Assembly (NCBI RefSeq): GCF_030463565.1
Contig: NC_134675.1
Span: 11,491,862 to 11,555,861, forward strand
Source: Pelecanus crispus
Taxonomy: Eukaryota > Chordata > Aves > Pelecaniformes > Pelecanidae
Direction of reading: 5' to 3'
Length of the DNA: 64,000 nt
Position numbers and translations under genes: made by a program. Within the stretch, counting starts at the first letter, position 1, and each line of letters starts with the position of its first letter. Of this stretch, positions 26,414-38,333 are shown one piece after another. The notes under the pieces were generated by a model. That model ran no database searches and was not told the origin of the DNA. It saw only the letters and a list, made by a program, of their open reading frames with translations.

Positions 26414-26998
26414 TGACGTGGTTTAGCACCAGCCAGCAGCTAAGAACCATGCAGCTGCTCGCTCACTCCCCCTGCCCCGGTGGGATGGGGGAGAGAATCG
26501 GAAGGGCAAAAGTAAGAAAAGTTGTGGGTGGAAATAAGAACAGTTCAATAAGTGAAATAAATTAAAATAAAATAAAATAAAATAAACTAGTAGTAGTAAT
26601 AACAACAATATAATAATGATAACAATAATAATATACAAAGCAAGTGATGCACAATGCAATTGCTCACCACCCACCGACCGATACCCAGACAGTTCCCGAG
26701 CAGCGATCGCTGCCCCCTGGCCAACCCCCCCCAGTTTATATACTGAGCATGATGTCAGATGGTATGGAATAGCCCTTTGGTCAGTTTGGATCAACTATTC
26801 TGGCTGTGCCCCCTCCCAGTTTCTTGTGCACCTGGCAGAGCATGGGAAGCTGAAAAGTCCTTGACTAGCATAAGCAGTACTGAGCAACAACTAAAACATC
26901 GGTGTGTTATCAACATTCTTCTCATACTAAATCCAAAACACAGCACTATGCCTGCTACTAGGAAGAAAATTAACTCTATCCCAGCTGAAACCAGGACA
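26414..26998 (-). repeat. ERV1 3' LTR
   Basis: The LTR runs TGACGTGGTTTAG to AAACCAGGACA on +, 585 bases, with an AAT/AAAAT-rich microsatellite and a TATA box (CAGTATATAAAC on -). The CRE-like site found in sister LTRs is mutated here (TGATGTCA). The purine-rich AAGGGGTGGA next to it on the internal side is the likely polypurine tract. Confidence 0.85.
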
Positions 26999-27392
26999 GT
27001 ATCCACCCCTTATTCTATACCATCTACGTCATGCACAGGCCCTTCCCTCTCCAATGTGTTCCACTTAATCACCACCACTTTCCCTGTCTTGATATATACA
27101 CACAGATATCATTCCCTTCGTCTATGGGTCATCCCTCTAAAATGTCCATTGAGTTCATTTAATCCATGACTTTGGGTTCCATCTGTCATCACAGTCTTTC
27201 AGAGCAGGAGAGGTGGTGTGCGGTGTTGGATTGTTGCATGCTGAAGCCAGTTCTCATTCCAACATGGTTTCATCAAAGTTCATTTTCATTAAGCTGGGCA
27301 ATTCTCACTGTAATACCATTCATGTGGCATATAGCAACCATAGAAGAGATGACATAGAGTATTATAGAGCAATTAACACCATACCATTCAGT

Positions 27393-29089
27393 TCATTGAC
27401 TATTTTCACCCAAAATCAAATTCCCTTGAGGTACACATTGGACTTGCCCATCCTTTTGCATCACCCACCAAGTGCACCCAGGTCCTTGAGCAAAAGCAGT
27501 CCCACGAATGGGTTTGCCTTTGCCAGAGGGGGAAGTCACCCAGACTGTCTTCCCCAGCATATTTTTCATGTGTACTACAGGGACTTTATCTCCTTCTACA
27601 GTACGTAAAAGTTTTGATTGGGCAGGGCCAGCTCGATTGGCAGATCCCCTACTCTTGACTAACCAGGTTGCTTTTGCTAAATGTGTATCCCAGTGTTTGA
27701 ATGTCCCACCACCCACTGCTCTCAGGGTAGTCTTTAACAGTCCATTGTATCGCTCGATTTTCCCGGAGGCTGGTGCATGCTAAGGGATGTGATATACCCA
27801 CTCAATGCCGTGCTCTTTGGCCCAGGTGGCTATGAGGTTGTTTCGGAAATGAGTCCCGTTGTCTGACTCAATTCTTTCTGGGGTGCCACGTCGCCACAGG
27901 ACTTGCTTTTCAAGGCCCAGGATAGTGTTCCGGGCAGTGGCATGGGGCACAGGATATGTTTCCAGCCATCCGGTGGTTGCTTCCACCATGGTGAGCACAT
28001 AGCGCTTGCCTTGATGGGTTTGTGGGGGAGTGTGATATAATCAATCTGCCACGCCTCCCCATATTTATATTTCAGCCATCGTTCACTATACCAGAGGGGC
28101 TTGAACCACTTGGCTTGCTTGATTGCAGTGCATGTTTCACATTCATGAATCACCTGTGCAATACTGTCCATAGTTAAGTCCACCCCTCGATCACGAGCCC
28201 ATCTATATGTTGCATCTCTTCGTTGATGGCCTGAGGTGTCATGGGCCCACTGAGCTATAAATAATTCACCCTTATGTTGCCAGTCCAGATCCACCTGAGC
28301 CACTTCAATCTTAGCGGCCTGATCCACCTGCTGGTGGTTTTGATGTTCTTCAGTGGCCCAACTCTTGGGTACGTGAGCATCTACGTGATGTACTTTTACA
28401 ACCAGGTTCTCTACCTGGGCAGCAATATCTTGACACAATGCGGCAGCCCAGATGGGTTTGCCTCTGCACTGCCAGTTGCTCTGCTTCCATTGCTGCAACC
28501 ACCCCCACAGGGCATTTGCCACTATCCATGAATCAGTATAGAGATAAAGGACTGGCCACTTTTCTCTTTCAGCAATATCTAAAGCCAGCTGGATGGCTTT
28601 CACCTCTGCAAACTGACTCGACTCCCCTTCTCCTTCAGCACTTTCTGCGACTTGTCCTATAGGACTCCATACAGCAGCTTTCCACCTCCGATGCTTTCCC
28701 ACAAGACGACAGGACCCATCAGTGAACAGGGCATATTGCTTCTCATTTTCTGGCAATGTATTATACAGTGGGGCCTCTTCAGCACGTGTCACCTCCTCCT
28801 CTGGTGATATTCTGAAGTTTTTGCCTTCTGGCCAGTCCATGATCACTTCCAAGATTCCTGGGCGACTGGGGTTTTCTATTCGAGCCCGTTGTGTGAATAG
28901 CGCAACCCACTTACTCCACGTAGCATCAGTTGCATGATGTGTAGAGGGCACCTTCCCTTTGAACATCCAGCCCAGCACCAGCATTCGGGGTGCCAGCAGG
29001 AACTGCTCACTGGAAACGGGAGCTGCAATTTTCCTGGAAGAACCGCCTTTTGTAATAGTTCTTCCTTGCAACTCACTCACATGTGCCAC
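27393..29089 (-). pseudogene. ERV1 pol remnant: RNase H and integrase
   Basis: RNase H motifs are visible in order: FTDGSC, FAEVKAIQLALDIA, YTDSW and HHVDAH, supplying the acidic metal-binding residues. Integrase follows, with the CETC part of its zinc finger and WQIDYITLP (first catalytic Asp). A frameshift near 28010 moves the rest to another frame, which has ESDNGTHF (second Asp) and ends at a stop after WVYHIP. The C-terminal integrase domain (LGKTVWVTSPSGKGKPIRG) lies at 27393-27716. Protease and reverse transcriptase are deleted, so the remnant cannot be functional. Confidence 0.85.
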
Positions 29090-30131
29090 TAGGTAGATTT
29101 TTCCATATCTCGTAGCTCACTCAGGGATTGGGATCGGGTGGTTACCATCTTAGTTATGGGTTCTGCCTCTTCCTCTTCCTGTTCTCGTGATGGCCCTGGA
29201 TCATCTTCATCCCTTACTAAATGAGCTGGTTTCCTTGTGTATTTTTTTCTTTTGTACAGGGGCAACAGATACTGGCACGGGTTGGTTCTCTGGTTTAGCC
29301 ACAGTGCCTGACACCGGGGTTGGAGTGGCTGCAGTGCCTGTCGTGGGTGTTGGAGTAGTCGCTGTGCCTGTGGCAGGGGTTGGAGTGGCTGCAGTGCCTG
29401 TTGTTTTGTCATCAGATCCAGAGACCTTCTCTTTCTTTTGAGGGTACTGATTAGCGTTGACCACGACTCAATAGGCATGGGCCAGTCCCCAGCATGTTGC
29501 AGTGATTTGTGCTTCTCTGGAGTTGCCAGGGTGACAACATACTTTTTCCAAATACTTTACTAATTCTTCAGGATTCTGCACTTGTTCAGGGGTGAAGTTC
29601 CAAAACACTGGAGGTGCCCACTGCCCTAGGTACTTGCCCATACTATCCCACACACCCTGCCACTCATAACTCTCCAGCCTTGGGGCAGATCTCTGGATGA
29701 TATTCTTAAATTGCTTACTAACCTTTGTCAAAACCGAAACAATATTCCCCAAGAAATACCAATAGAAGTATCTTAACTGCCCAGGGATGTTCAAGATACT
29801 GAAAAGTTATTGTAATGTAGGAGGAAACATGATAGAAGAAGGTGGCGAAGGTGCCATTCTGTATTTCCTCCACAACAAACCTCTCAGAGGAAGAAGTATA
29901 ATCACTAATTCTCTCCATGAGGTGGTACCTGAAGTACAGTAATGACTTCTGTATGAAACCCAAATACCAAAGGTTGCTCAAGGTCAGGTTTTTGATTAGG
30001 AGCCTCCCAAGCAAAAGATCATGAATCACTGCAGAGCATAGTACACTGCACAAACCAACACCAAGCTTTAACATGTACCACAAAAGAAAGAACATGGCGT
30101 AGATCAGATGAACTAATATCGTTACTGGCAA
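29090..30131 (-). pseudogene. ERV1 gag remnant
   Basis: It begins with a hydrophobic stretch (LVHLIYAMFFLLWYMLKLGV), then EEIQNGTFATFFYHVSSYI, then a Gag-like helical part (PPVFWNFTPEQVQNPEELV) and a low-complexity linker of TGTAATPTP repeats followed by an acidic patch. A frameshift near 29750 splits it. The same order is seen in ERV2. No CCHC zinc knuckle was found. Assignment as Gag rests on position between primer binding site and pol. Confidence 0.7.
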
Positions 30132-30197
30132 CTGTTAACAGACTCCTTAATACACTCTGGTTAATCTGTTATTATCTCAAACCCTTCGTGGGTTTGA

Positions 30198-30215
30198 GCC
30201 CCACATTGAGCGCCA
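30198..30215 (-). other. ERV1 primer binding site, tRNA-Lys type
   Basis: On - this reads TGGCGCTCAATGTGGGGC. It differs at two bases from the TGGCGCCCAACGTGGGGC complement of tRNA-Lys(1,2). It lies eight bases inside the LTR edge. Confidence 0.65.
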
Positions 30216-30223
30216 AAAAGGAC

Positions 30224-30524
30224 TGTCCTGGTTTAGCCCCAGCCAGCAACTAAGCACCACCCAGCCGCTCACTCACTCCCCCTGCCCCAGTGGGATGGGG
30301 GAGAGAATCGGAGGAGTAAGAGTGAGAAACACTCCTGGGTTGAGATAAGAACAGTTTAATAATTGAAATAAAGTAAAACAGTAATGATAATAGTAACAAT
30401 ATAATAATAATAATAATATACAAAGCAGGTGATGCACAGTGCAATTGCTCACCACCCGCTGACCAATATCCAGACAGTTGCCGAGCAGCAATCGCTGGCC
30501 CCCGGCCAACCCCCCCCAGTTTAT
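30224..30524 (-). repeat. ERV1 5' LTR, truncated
   Basis: It starts TGTCCTGGTTTAG at 30224 and matches sister LTRs up to CCCCCAGTTTAT, then breaks off just before the TATA and upstream U3 part. The lost part held the promoter. Confidence 0.85.
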
Positions 30525-31431
30525 GTTATGGCCTTGTGCTGCCAGAGGGACATGTTATTTGCCTTGCTAAGCTTCAGTCACAGTTGGTTTTTTTTGTCCT
30601 CCCATTGCTGAGCAAGAGCTGTGTTTGCTGGAGGTGCTGGTGATGTGGGACTCTCCCCCAGCCCATCGCTCACCCCAGGCCGCCTGGTTTTTTGAAGGGC
30701 GGGGTTTATTGCCCTTAATCTTTGATGATCACTGAGCTAACAACCACCCAGCCCCACTGGCAAAAAAAAAATAATAATAAAATAAATAAAAATTCCTGAT
30801 TTTCTCTACTTGGCCTCTGGGATTTTGCATTAGCACAGACCATCTTTATGGCTCTCCCGGCACGAGGGACCTGCAGGCTGGCAGCTCTCGCCTGGCTCGG
30901 ACAAGCTGTGATTGAGGAGGTTGTTTTTTTCCTGAGGCTTCCAACCTGGCTGCGTGCCCAAAAGGACTTTGTTGCTGTCAGCTTGTCCTTTCACCACGGT
31001 TGTCCCCAGCCTTGGGCTCTGCCTGCCTGCCTGATGGTTTTTTCTTACTTGGAAAAAAAGCTGTGATCTTGGGCAGGGACGGACACACTCCCAGCTGGAA
31101 TCTCATGGGTCAGCAGTCCCACTGCTGTCACCTATAGGCACCTCCCGGAAATCCAGCTTGAAACGAATTGGGTTTTTACCATAGCCCTAGTGGGGTCCAG
31201 ACTTTGCCATTAACACTCCTCCCTGTGCTGTACACAGGCGTGGATGTGTTTTCAAGCACTGCCACTTAGCTGGGACCTAGCACAGAGCAGACCCTGCTTG
31301 CTGTCCCTGCATCCCTGGCAAGCCTCACGCACCCTCCCTGTGCACAGCGCCAGCTTTTGGGAGGATGCAAACCAAAAGCAAACCCCAAAACCACCAGTTC
31401 CAGGGAGGACTCCTGCATTATTGAGGATATT
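30525..31431. other. Unassigned sequence between ERV1 and the CR1 stack
   Basis: Contains an A/AAT-rich stretch near 30761-30795; no gene or repeat family recognised. Confidence 0.4.
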
Positions 31432-32263
31432 GTAGTCACTGAGGTGAAGGACTCGGGAGCGGACGCTCGTGCTAGAGCACCCTTGCTAAGGCGGCAAAAA
31501 GCACAGGGCGAGAGCGGGCAGCCCAGCCCCCCGCCTAGAGCGGGGAAGAGCGGGAAAGGGCGAGCTGCTGACGTGCGGCAGCTCTGACGCAGCATGGGCG
31601 GGGAAAGGAGTGACGGCAGCCAAAACCCCCACCTATAAAAGAAGCCCCCAGGGAGCGCGAGCGACCAGGAGCGAGGCGACCAGGACGGGCAAACAGGGCG
31701 TGGCGCGGCAGTTTGCCCAGCAGATTGCGCGGGGAAGGCCGAGTGCCCCCGCTCCTAGTTCCAAAGGAAAACTCAGGCAGTGGTCATCGTCCTCCCAGGA
31801 GAATACCTGGCAGCTATGGTTACCACCTGCCCGAAAGCCTCTGCCAGAAGGAATGCGGCAACCCAGACAGAGCTCCCGCACAAACATGCAGCCATTCAGG
31901 TCGCCGGCTGCAGGGTGTGCCTGAGCCTGTCACTTGTACCGGAGGGCAGCGGAGATGGCAAATGTCTTTGGTGTGACCAGGTAGAAGATCTCCTCAGCCT
32001 GGTGGCAGAGCTGAAGGAGGAGGTAGAAAGGCTGAGGAGTATCAGGGAGTGTGAGAGGGAAATAGACTGGTGGAGCCACACCCTATCGTCCCTGGGGCCA
32101 AGGCAGCAGGCGGAGGCCCCACAAGGAGCAGAGGATCCCCTACCCTCTTGCCGGCAAGCAGAAGGAGGGAATCCAAGAGATGGGGGGGAATGGAAACAGG
32201 TCCCTGCCCGGGGAAGCAGGCGAATCCCCTCCCGGCCTCCCTCACCTTCCCAGCTGCCCTTAC
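31432..32263 (+). mobile_element. Full-length CR1 (host of the nest), part 1: 5' UTR and ORF1 start
   Basis: The 5' end is set by comparison with two other CR1 5' ends here (GTAGTCACTGAGG here, GCAGTCTCCGAGG at 36362 and GCAGTCACCGAGAC at 60106). A GC-rich 5' UTR with a CACCTATAAAAG box precedes ORF1. This part stops at CTGCCCTTACAT, and the same reading frame resumes at 36392. Parts 1, 2 and 3 add up to about 4.46 kb, the size of a complete CR1. Confidence 0.88.
31816..32263 (+). pseudogene. CR1 ORF1, N-terminal part
   Basis: It encodes a CxxC...CxxC zinc motif (CRVC, then CLWC) followed by a coiled-coil-like stretch (LVAELKEEVERLRSIRE). This is the usual start of CR1 ORF1p, which binds RNA in the LINE particle. 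The frame is open to the insertion point, where another CR1 interrupts it after the codons for SQLPLH. Confidence 0.82.
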
Positions 32264-32629
32264 ATAGAATCATAGAATCATAGAATGCTTTGGGTTGGAA
32301 GGGACCTTTAAAGGTCATCTAGCCCAACCCCCCTGCAGTGAGCAGGGACAGCTTTCACTAGATCAGGTTGCTCAGAGCCCTGTCCAACCTGACCTTGAAT
32401 GTTGCCAGGGATGGGGCCTCTACCACCTCTCTGGGCAACCTGTTCCACTGCTTGACCACCCTCATTGTAAAAAACTTCTTTCTAATGTCTAGTCTAAATC
32501 TATTCTTCTTTAGTTTAAATCCATTATTCCTTGTCCTGTCACAACAGGCCTTATTAAAAAGATTCTCCCCATCTTTCCTGTAGGCCCCCTTTAAGTATTG
32601 GAAGGTCGCAATAAGGTCTCCTCACAGCC

Positions 32630-35095
32630 TTCTCTTCGCCAGGCTGAACAACCCCAACTCTCTCAGCCTGGCCTCATAGGAGAGGTGTTCCAGCCCTCGG
32701 ATCATTTTGGTGGCCCTCCTCTGGACCCGCTCCAACAGGTCCATGTCCTTCTTGCGCTGAGGGCCCCAGAGCTGGACGCAGTACTCCAGGTGGGGTCTCA
32801 CCAGAGCAGAGTAGAGGGGCAGAATCACCTCCCTCGACCTGCTGGCCACACTTCTTTTGATGCAGCACAGGATACGGTTGGCTTTCTGGGCTGTGAGTGC
32901 ACATTACTGGCTCACGTCCAGCTTTTCATCTACCAGTACCCCCAAGTCCTTCTCCGCAGGGATGCTCTCAATCCCTTCATCCCCCAGCCTGTACTGATAT
33001 CGGGGGTTGCCCCATCCCAGGTGCAGGACCTTGCACTTGGCCTTGTTGAACCTCACGAGGTTCACACAGGCCCACCTCTCCAGCTTGTCCAGGTCCCTCT
33101 GGATGACATCTCGTCCTCCTGGTGTGTCAATGGCACCACTCAGCTTGGTGTCATCTGCAAACTTGCTGAGGGTGCACTCGACCCCACTGTCTATGTCATT
33201 GATGAAGATGTTAAATAGCACTGGTCCCAATACGGACCCCTGAGGGACCCCACTTGTCACCGGTCTCCATGTGGACATCGAGCCATTGACCATTGGATGT
33301 GACCATCCAGACAATTCCTTACCCATCGAACAGTCCACCCATCAAACCCATATCTCTCCAATTTAGAGAGAAGGATGTTGTGGGGGACCGTGTCGAACGC
33401 TTTACAGAAATCCAAGTAGATGACATCCATTGCTTTTCCCTTGTCCACTGATGCAGTCACTCCTTCATAGAAAGCCACGAGGTTGGTCAGGCAGGACTTG
33501 CCCTTGGTGAAGCCGTGCTGGCTGGCTCGAATCACCTCCCTGTCCTCCATGTGCTTGAGCATAGCTTCTAGGAGGATCTGTTCCATGATCTTCCCAGGCA
33601 CAGAGGTGAGGCTGACAGGTCGATAGTTCCCAGGGTCCTCCTTTCTTCCCTTTTAAAAATGGGCACAACATTCCCCTTCTCCCAGTCACCAGGGACTTCT
33701 GACTGCCATGACTTTTCAAATATCATGGAGAGTGGCTTGGCAACTACATCAGCCAATTCCCTCAGGACTCTGGGATGCATCTCATCAGGTCCCATAGACT
33801 TGTGTACATTGAGGTTCTTCAGGTGGTCTCGAACCTGATCTTCCCAAAGGCAAAGAAGTTGTTGAGTACCTCAGCCTTCTTCTCGTCCGTTGATACAAGT
33901 TCGCCTTTCTTGTTCATCAGGGGGGTACGCTTTCTTTAACCTTCCTTTTCTGGTTGATATACCTGTAGAAGCCCTTCTTGTTATTCTTTACGTCCCTTGC
34001 CAAATTCAGCTCCATCCTTGCCTTGGCCTTCCTGACCTCCTCCCTACACAACCGGGCCGTTTCCCTGTATTCCCCCCAGGACACCTGTCCCTGCTTCCAC
34101 TGCCTGTGCAGTTCCCTCTTACTCTTTAGTTTGACCAGCAGGTCTCGACTCAGCCATGCTGGTCTCTTCCCTTCCTTGCCTGATTTTTTACACTTGGGGA
34201 CTGAGAGTTCTTGTGCTCTATGGAAGGTGCCCTTAACGATCTGCCAGCTCTGTTCCGTTCCCCTGTCCCTGAGGACCGTCTCCCAGGGGGTCCTTCTGAC
34301 TAACTCCTTGAAGAGCTGGAAGTTTGCTTTCCTAAAATTTAGGGTCCTGACTGTCCTCCTCGCTTTTCCCATGTCCCTCAGGAGCGTGAACTCCACCAAT
34401 GCGTGATTACTGCAGCCCAGGCTGCCTCCAGTCTTGACATCACCAATGAGCTCAGTTGCATTGGTGACCATCAGATCCAGTATCGCGTCCCCTCGGGTAG
34501 GTGTGTCTATTACCTGGCTTAGGAAGTTGTCGTCTATGCATTCTAGGAATCTCCTGGATTGCCTACAGCTCGCCATGTTGCTTTTCCAGCAAATGTCGGG
34601 GTGGTTGAAGTCCCCCAGCAGGACGAGAGTCTGCAAGCGCGAAGCCTCCCGGAGCTGGAGGAACAAGGCTTCGTCAGCAGGCTCCCCTTGATCAGGTGGC
34701 CTGTAGTAGACACCAACCACAAGGTTCCCTTTGTTGCCTCTGTCTCTGACTCTTACCCATAAGCTTTCGACCTGCTCGTGGCTATTCTTCAGGGACAGCT
34801 CTTCACACTGTATTGATTTCTTTACATAGAGGGCAACGCCTCCGCCCCTCCTTCCTTGCCTGTCCCTTCTGAAGAGCCTGTAGCCATCAATAGCCACATT
34901 CCAGACATGGGATTCGTCACACCAGGTTTCGGTTATGGCAATCAGGTCATAGCTGTCTAGTAGCACAGCAGCTTCCAGCTCCTCCTGTTGGTTCCCCATG
35001 CTGCATGCGTTCGTGTAGAGGCATTTCATCTGGGCTGTTGGCCGTGTCATCTTCTTAGTGGAACAACCTGTGCCCCCGATTCCCTCACTAAGCAT
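32630..35095 (-). pseudogene. CR1 ORF2: AP endonuclease and reverse transcriptase, degraded
   Basis: The endonuclease is open from 35095 to 33917 and contains CLYTNACSMGNQQEELE, ITETWCDESHVW and LLGDFNHPDICW, the expected catalytic motifs. The reverse transcriptase follows in broken frames: PISIM-like [28 protein letters not shown] and [11 protein letters not shown] with the catalytic Asp pair. At least four frame changes or stops lie between 33900 and 32630. ORF2 supplies target-primed reverse transcription in LINEs; this copy cannot. Confidence 0.85.
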
Positions 35096-35159
35096 CCCAA
35101 GGCCCTGAAGTCTCTTTTAATCACCCTTGCACTGTGCACTGCAACTTCGTCACCACCCA

Positions 35160-35927
35160 CATGGATTAGTTGGGGTAGTAGTCCAAGGGCCGTACCAGTC
35201 TGGGAAGTCTCCTGGTGATATCTCTGACCCGGGCTCCTGGCAGGCAGCAGACTTCCCTATGAGGAGGGTCCACCCGGCATATTGGACCCTCTGTTCCCCT
35301 CAAGAGGGAGTCTCCTATGACTATGACCCGTCTTTTCTTCCTTGTGGAGGTGGTAGTAATATGGGGGGTAGGTCTTTGTGGTCTTGGCAACTCTTCTGGT
35401 GTAGATGGATCAACGCCCACATCGTCCACTGACTGGTCCTCCACGTCTAGAGCCTCATACCAGAGGCACCTGGGGGGTCACGGTGGGCAAGGATTGTGGA
35501 CTTCTTTCTACTCACTGCTTCCCTCTAAGACCCTGCCTACATCCTGGTGGGGGGAGGATACTGGATCCCTTTGGTCACAGGCTTTCTCTGGAGGCTGTCC
35601 CTGGTCAGGTTTCCGGGAGCTCAGAGCGTGATTCCACCTGTCTATCTCTTGCTCAGATTCCCTGATGCTCCGTAGCCTGTCTACTTCCTCCCTCAGCTCT
35701 GCCACCAAGCCGAGTAGATAATCCACTTGGTCACAGCGCACACAGCTGTTTGCTCCACTGCCATCTGTTCCCAGAGCAAGCTGGTGGCACTCCCTGCAGC
35801 CGGAGACCTGGACGGTTGTGTGTTTCCGTGGGAGCTCAGTCTGGGTGGATACAGCCTTTCTGGGTAGTGCAGAGGATACAGCCTTCCGCCGGGTGGATAC
35901 CATGGCCATGCCTAGGCTCCCTCTCAC
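35160..35927 (-). pseudogene. CR1 ORF1 of the inserted copy, stop and deletion
   Basis: It reads CRECHQLALGTDGSG and CVRCDQ (zinc motif), then a coiled-coil part, then a stop after VLEGSSE at 35508. The frame continues from 35444 with RVIVIGDSLLRGTEGPICR, the esterase-like (SGNH) domain start. Most of the esterase is missing: the text jumps from DYYP to a short remnant and then ORF2. The same stop is found in the copy at 59300. Confidence 0.8.
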
Positions 35928-36391
35928 CAGCTGAACTTACCGAACCTACCTCTTGAGCTAGGAGCGGGGTCACTTGGCCTTCCCCTCGTGCCCTGCTCGC
36001 GCCAACTGCCACGCAAACTGACGCGCCATGCCCTCCTGACGCGCCACACCTTGTTTGCCCGTCCTGTTTGCCGCGCTCCTTGTCACTCCTGGTTGCTCCT
36101 GGTCGCTCCTGGTCGCTCCTGGTCGCTCCTGGTCGCTCACGCTCCCTGGGGGCTGCTTTTATAGGTGAGGGGGTTTGGCCGCCGTCACTCCTGGCCCTGT
36201 CGACACTGCGTCAGAGCTGCTGCACGTCAGCAGCTCGCCCTTTCCCGCTCTAGGCTGGGGGCTGGGCTGCCCGCTCTCGCCCTGCACTTTTTTTTTTGCC
36301 GCCTTAACAAGGGTGCCCCGGTGCGAGCGTCCGCTCCCGAGCCCTTCGCCTCGGAGACTGCATACATAACAGTATACATAACTGCATACAT

Positions 36392-37033
36392 AACAGATAT
36401 GGGGCTCTGGAAGTTGAGGGCCAGGCAAGTGGGGAGGTAGGTGAAGGTGAAGGTCCAGCCGGGGGGTGGCCGAGGGTCAGTCTGTCAACCCCACGGATTA
36501 CGACTGCCCCTGTTAAGTAAAAAAGGAGGGTAATTGTGGTGGGTGATTCCCTCCTGCGGGGAACTGAGGGCCCGATCTGCCGTCCGGACCCATCCCACAG
36601 GGAAGTCCGCTGCCTCCCTGGGGCCTGGGTTAGGGACATTACTATGAAACTCCCTGATCTCGTAAGGCCCTCCGATTATTACCCATTGCTGGTTGTACAG
36701 GTTGGCAGTGATGAGATTACAGAGAGAAGTCCTAAAGCAATCAAGAGGGACTTCAGGGCACTGGGGCGATTGGTTGCAGGATCGGGAGCACAGGTTGTGT
36801 TTTCCTCTATCCCGTCAGTGGCAGGGAAGAATGCTGAAAGGAATGGGATAACTCACCTGATTAACAGGTGGCTCAGAGGCTGGTGCCATCTGTGGAATTT
36901 TGGTTTTTTTGATCATGGGGAGGTTTACATGGCACCGGGCCTGCTGGTGGCTGGTGGAGATCAGCTGTCTCCAAAGGGGAAAATGATCCTCGCCCATGAG
37001 TTGGCAGGACTCATTGAGAGGGCTTTAAACTAG
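36392..37033 (+). pseudogene. CR1 ORF1 esterase-like domain
   Basis: It contains VVGDSLLRGTEGPICRPD, with the GDS serine motif of SGNH hydrolases, then DYYPLLVVQVGSDEI and GDQLSPKGKMILAHELAG, and ends with a TAG at 37031-37033. A stop near the start of this part (KxKRRVIVVG) interrupts the linker. The role in CR1 is thought to be lipid or membrane related. This is the only complete esterase domain in the window. Confidence 0.78.
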
Positions 37034-37096
37034 GTTTGAAGGGGGAAGGGGAAGGGGATATAAACGGGCCCGCTAGTGAGGAGCCCAGGGGCAGCA

Positions 37097-38333
37097 TGGC
37101 AACATTGGGGGTGAAATCGATAGCTCGGCTCAAGTGCATGTACACCAATGCACGTAGCATGGGCAACAAACAGGAGGAGCTGGAAGCCCTTGTGCAGCAG
37201 GATGGCTATGACATAGTCGCCATCACAGAAACATGGTGGGACGACTCTCATGACTGGAGTGCTGCGCTGGAGGGCTATAAGCTCTTCAGAAGGGATAGGC
37301 AGGGAAGGAGAGGCGGTAGGGTGGCTCTGTATGTTAGGGAGTGTTTTGACTGTATAGAGCTCGACACTGGTGATGATAAGGTCGAGTGCTTATGGGTAAG
37401 GATGAGAGGGAAGGCCAGCAAGGCAGATGTCCTGTTGGGAGTCTGCTATATGATATACCACCCAACCAGGATGTAGAGATAGATGAAGCGTTCTACAAGC
37501 AGCTGGCAGAAGTCTCGCAACCGCCAGCCCTTGTTCTCATGGGGGACTTCAACTTGCCGGACATCTGCTGGAAATACAACACAGCAGAGAGGCAACAGTC
37601 TCGGAAGTTCCTACAGTGTGTGGAGGATAACTTTATGACGCAGCTGGTAAGCGAGCCTACCAGGGGAGGTGCCCCGCTTGACCTGCTGTTTACCAACAGA
37701 GAAGGGCTTGTGGGAGATGTTGTGGTCGGAGGCCGTCTTGGGCTTAGCGACCACGATATGATAGAGTTCTCGATTCTGGGCGATGTAAAGAGGAGGGGCA
37801 GCAAAATTCTTACGATGGACTTCCGGAGGGCAGACTTTGGCCTGTTCAGGACGCTGGTTGGGAAAGTCCCTTGGGAGGCAGTCCTGAAGGGCAAAGGGGT
37901 TCAGGAAGTCTGGGCCTTCTTCAAGAAGGAAGTCTTAAGGGCGCAGGAGCGGGCTGTCCCCGTGTGCCGTAAGACGAACCGGCGGGGAAGACGACCGGCC
38001 TGGCTGAATAGGGAGCTTTTGCTGGGACTCAGGGAAAAAAGGAGAGTCTACCGCCTTTGGAAGAAGGGGCGGGCAACTCAGGAAGAGTACAGGGATCTTG
38101 TTAGGTCATGCAGGGAGGAAATTAGAAAAGCAAAAGCCCAGCTAGAACTCAATCTGGCCAATGCTGTAAAAGATAACAGAAAATGTTTTTATAAGTACAT
38201 CAACAATAAAAGGAGAGCCAAGGAGAATCTCCATCCTTTGCTGGGTGTGGTGGGGAACATTGTCACCAAGGACAAGGAAAAGGCTGAGGTACTTAATGCC
38301 TTCTTTGCCTCTGTGTTTAACAGCCAGACCAGT
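37097..38333 (+). pseudogene. CR1 ORF2 endonuclease domain, one frameshift
   Basis: It starts near MATLGVKSIARLKCMYTNAR and has ITETWWDDSHDW, LMGDFNLPDICWKYN and LGLSDHDMIEF, the conserved N, E, D and SDH residues of AP-endonucleases. A small AT-rich insertion near 37452-37460 (in CTGCTATATGATATACC) shifts the frame. From there the frame is open for more than 580 codons, across the ERV3 junction. Confidence 0.82.

Larger units (their letters stand above)
26414..30524 (-). mobile_element. ERV1: env-less ERVL-like provirus, internally deleted
   Basis: On the - strand the order is truncated 5' LTR (30524-30224), primer binding site, gag, a pol remnant (RNase H and integrase), and 3' LTR (26998-26414). 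Compared with ERV2 in this window, about 1.7 kb is missing. The Gag-side peptide SSRKIAAPVSS is joined directly to LAPRMLVLGWMFKG, which removes protease and nearly all reverse transcriptase. No env is present. The outer end of the 5' LTR is lost at 30524, so a target duplication cannot be tested. Confidence 0.85.
32264..36389 (-). mobile_element. Second CR1, near full length, inserted inside the first
   Basis: On the - strand it has a 5' end at about 36362, a TATAAAAG box near 36160, ORF1, ORF2 and the ATTCTATGATTCTATGA 3' tail at 32265-32290. The surrounding CR1 reads CTGCCCTTACATA on the left and TACATAACAGATATGG on the right, so TACATA may be a target duplication (32261-32266 and 36390-36395). 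A 24-base spaced repeat, GCATACATAACAG, lies at 36363-36375 and 36387-36399. The element is about 0.4 kb shorter than the host CR1 because ORF1 is internally deleted. Confidence 0.88.
36390..38333 (+). mobile_element. Full-length CR1 (host of the nest), part 2: ORF1 end and endonuclease
   Basis: It resumes at codons for HNRYGALEVEG directly after the inserted CR1. It carries the ORF1 esterase-like domain and the first half of ORF2, and stops at ACAGCCAGACCAGT, where the retrovirus ERV3 is inserted. Confidence 0.88.
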
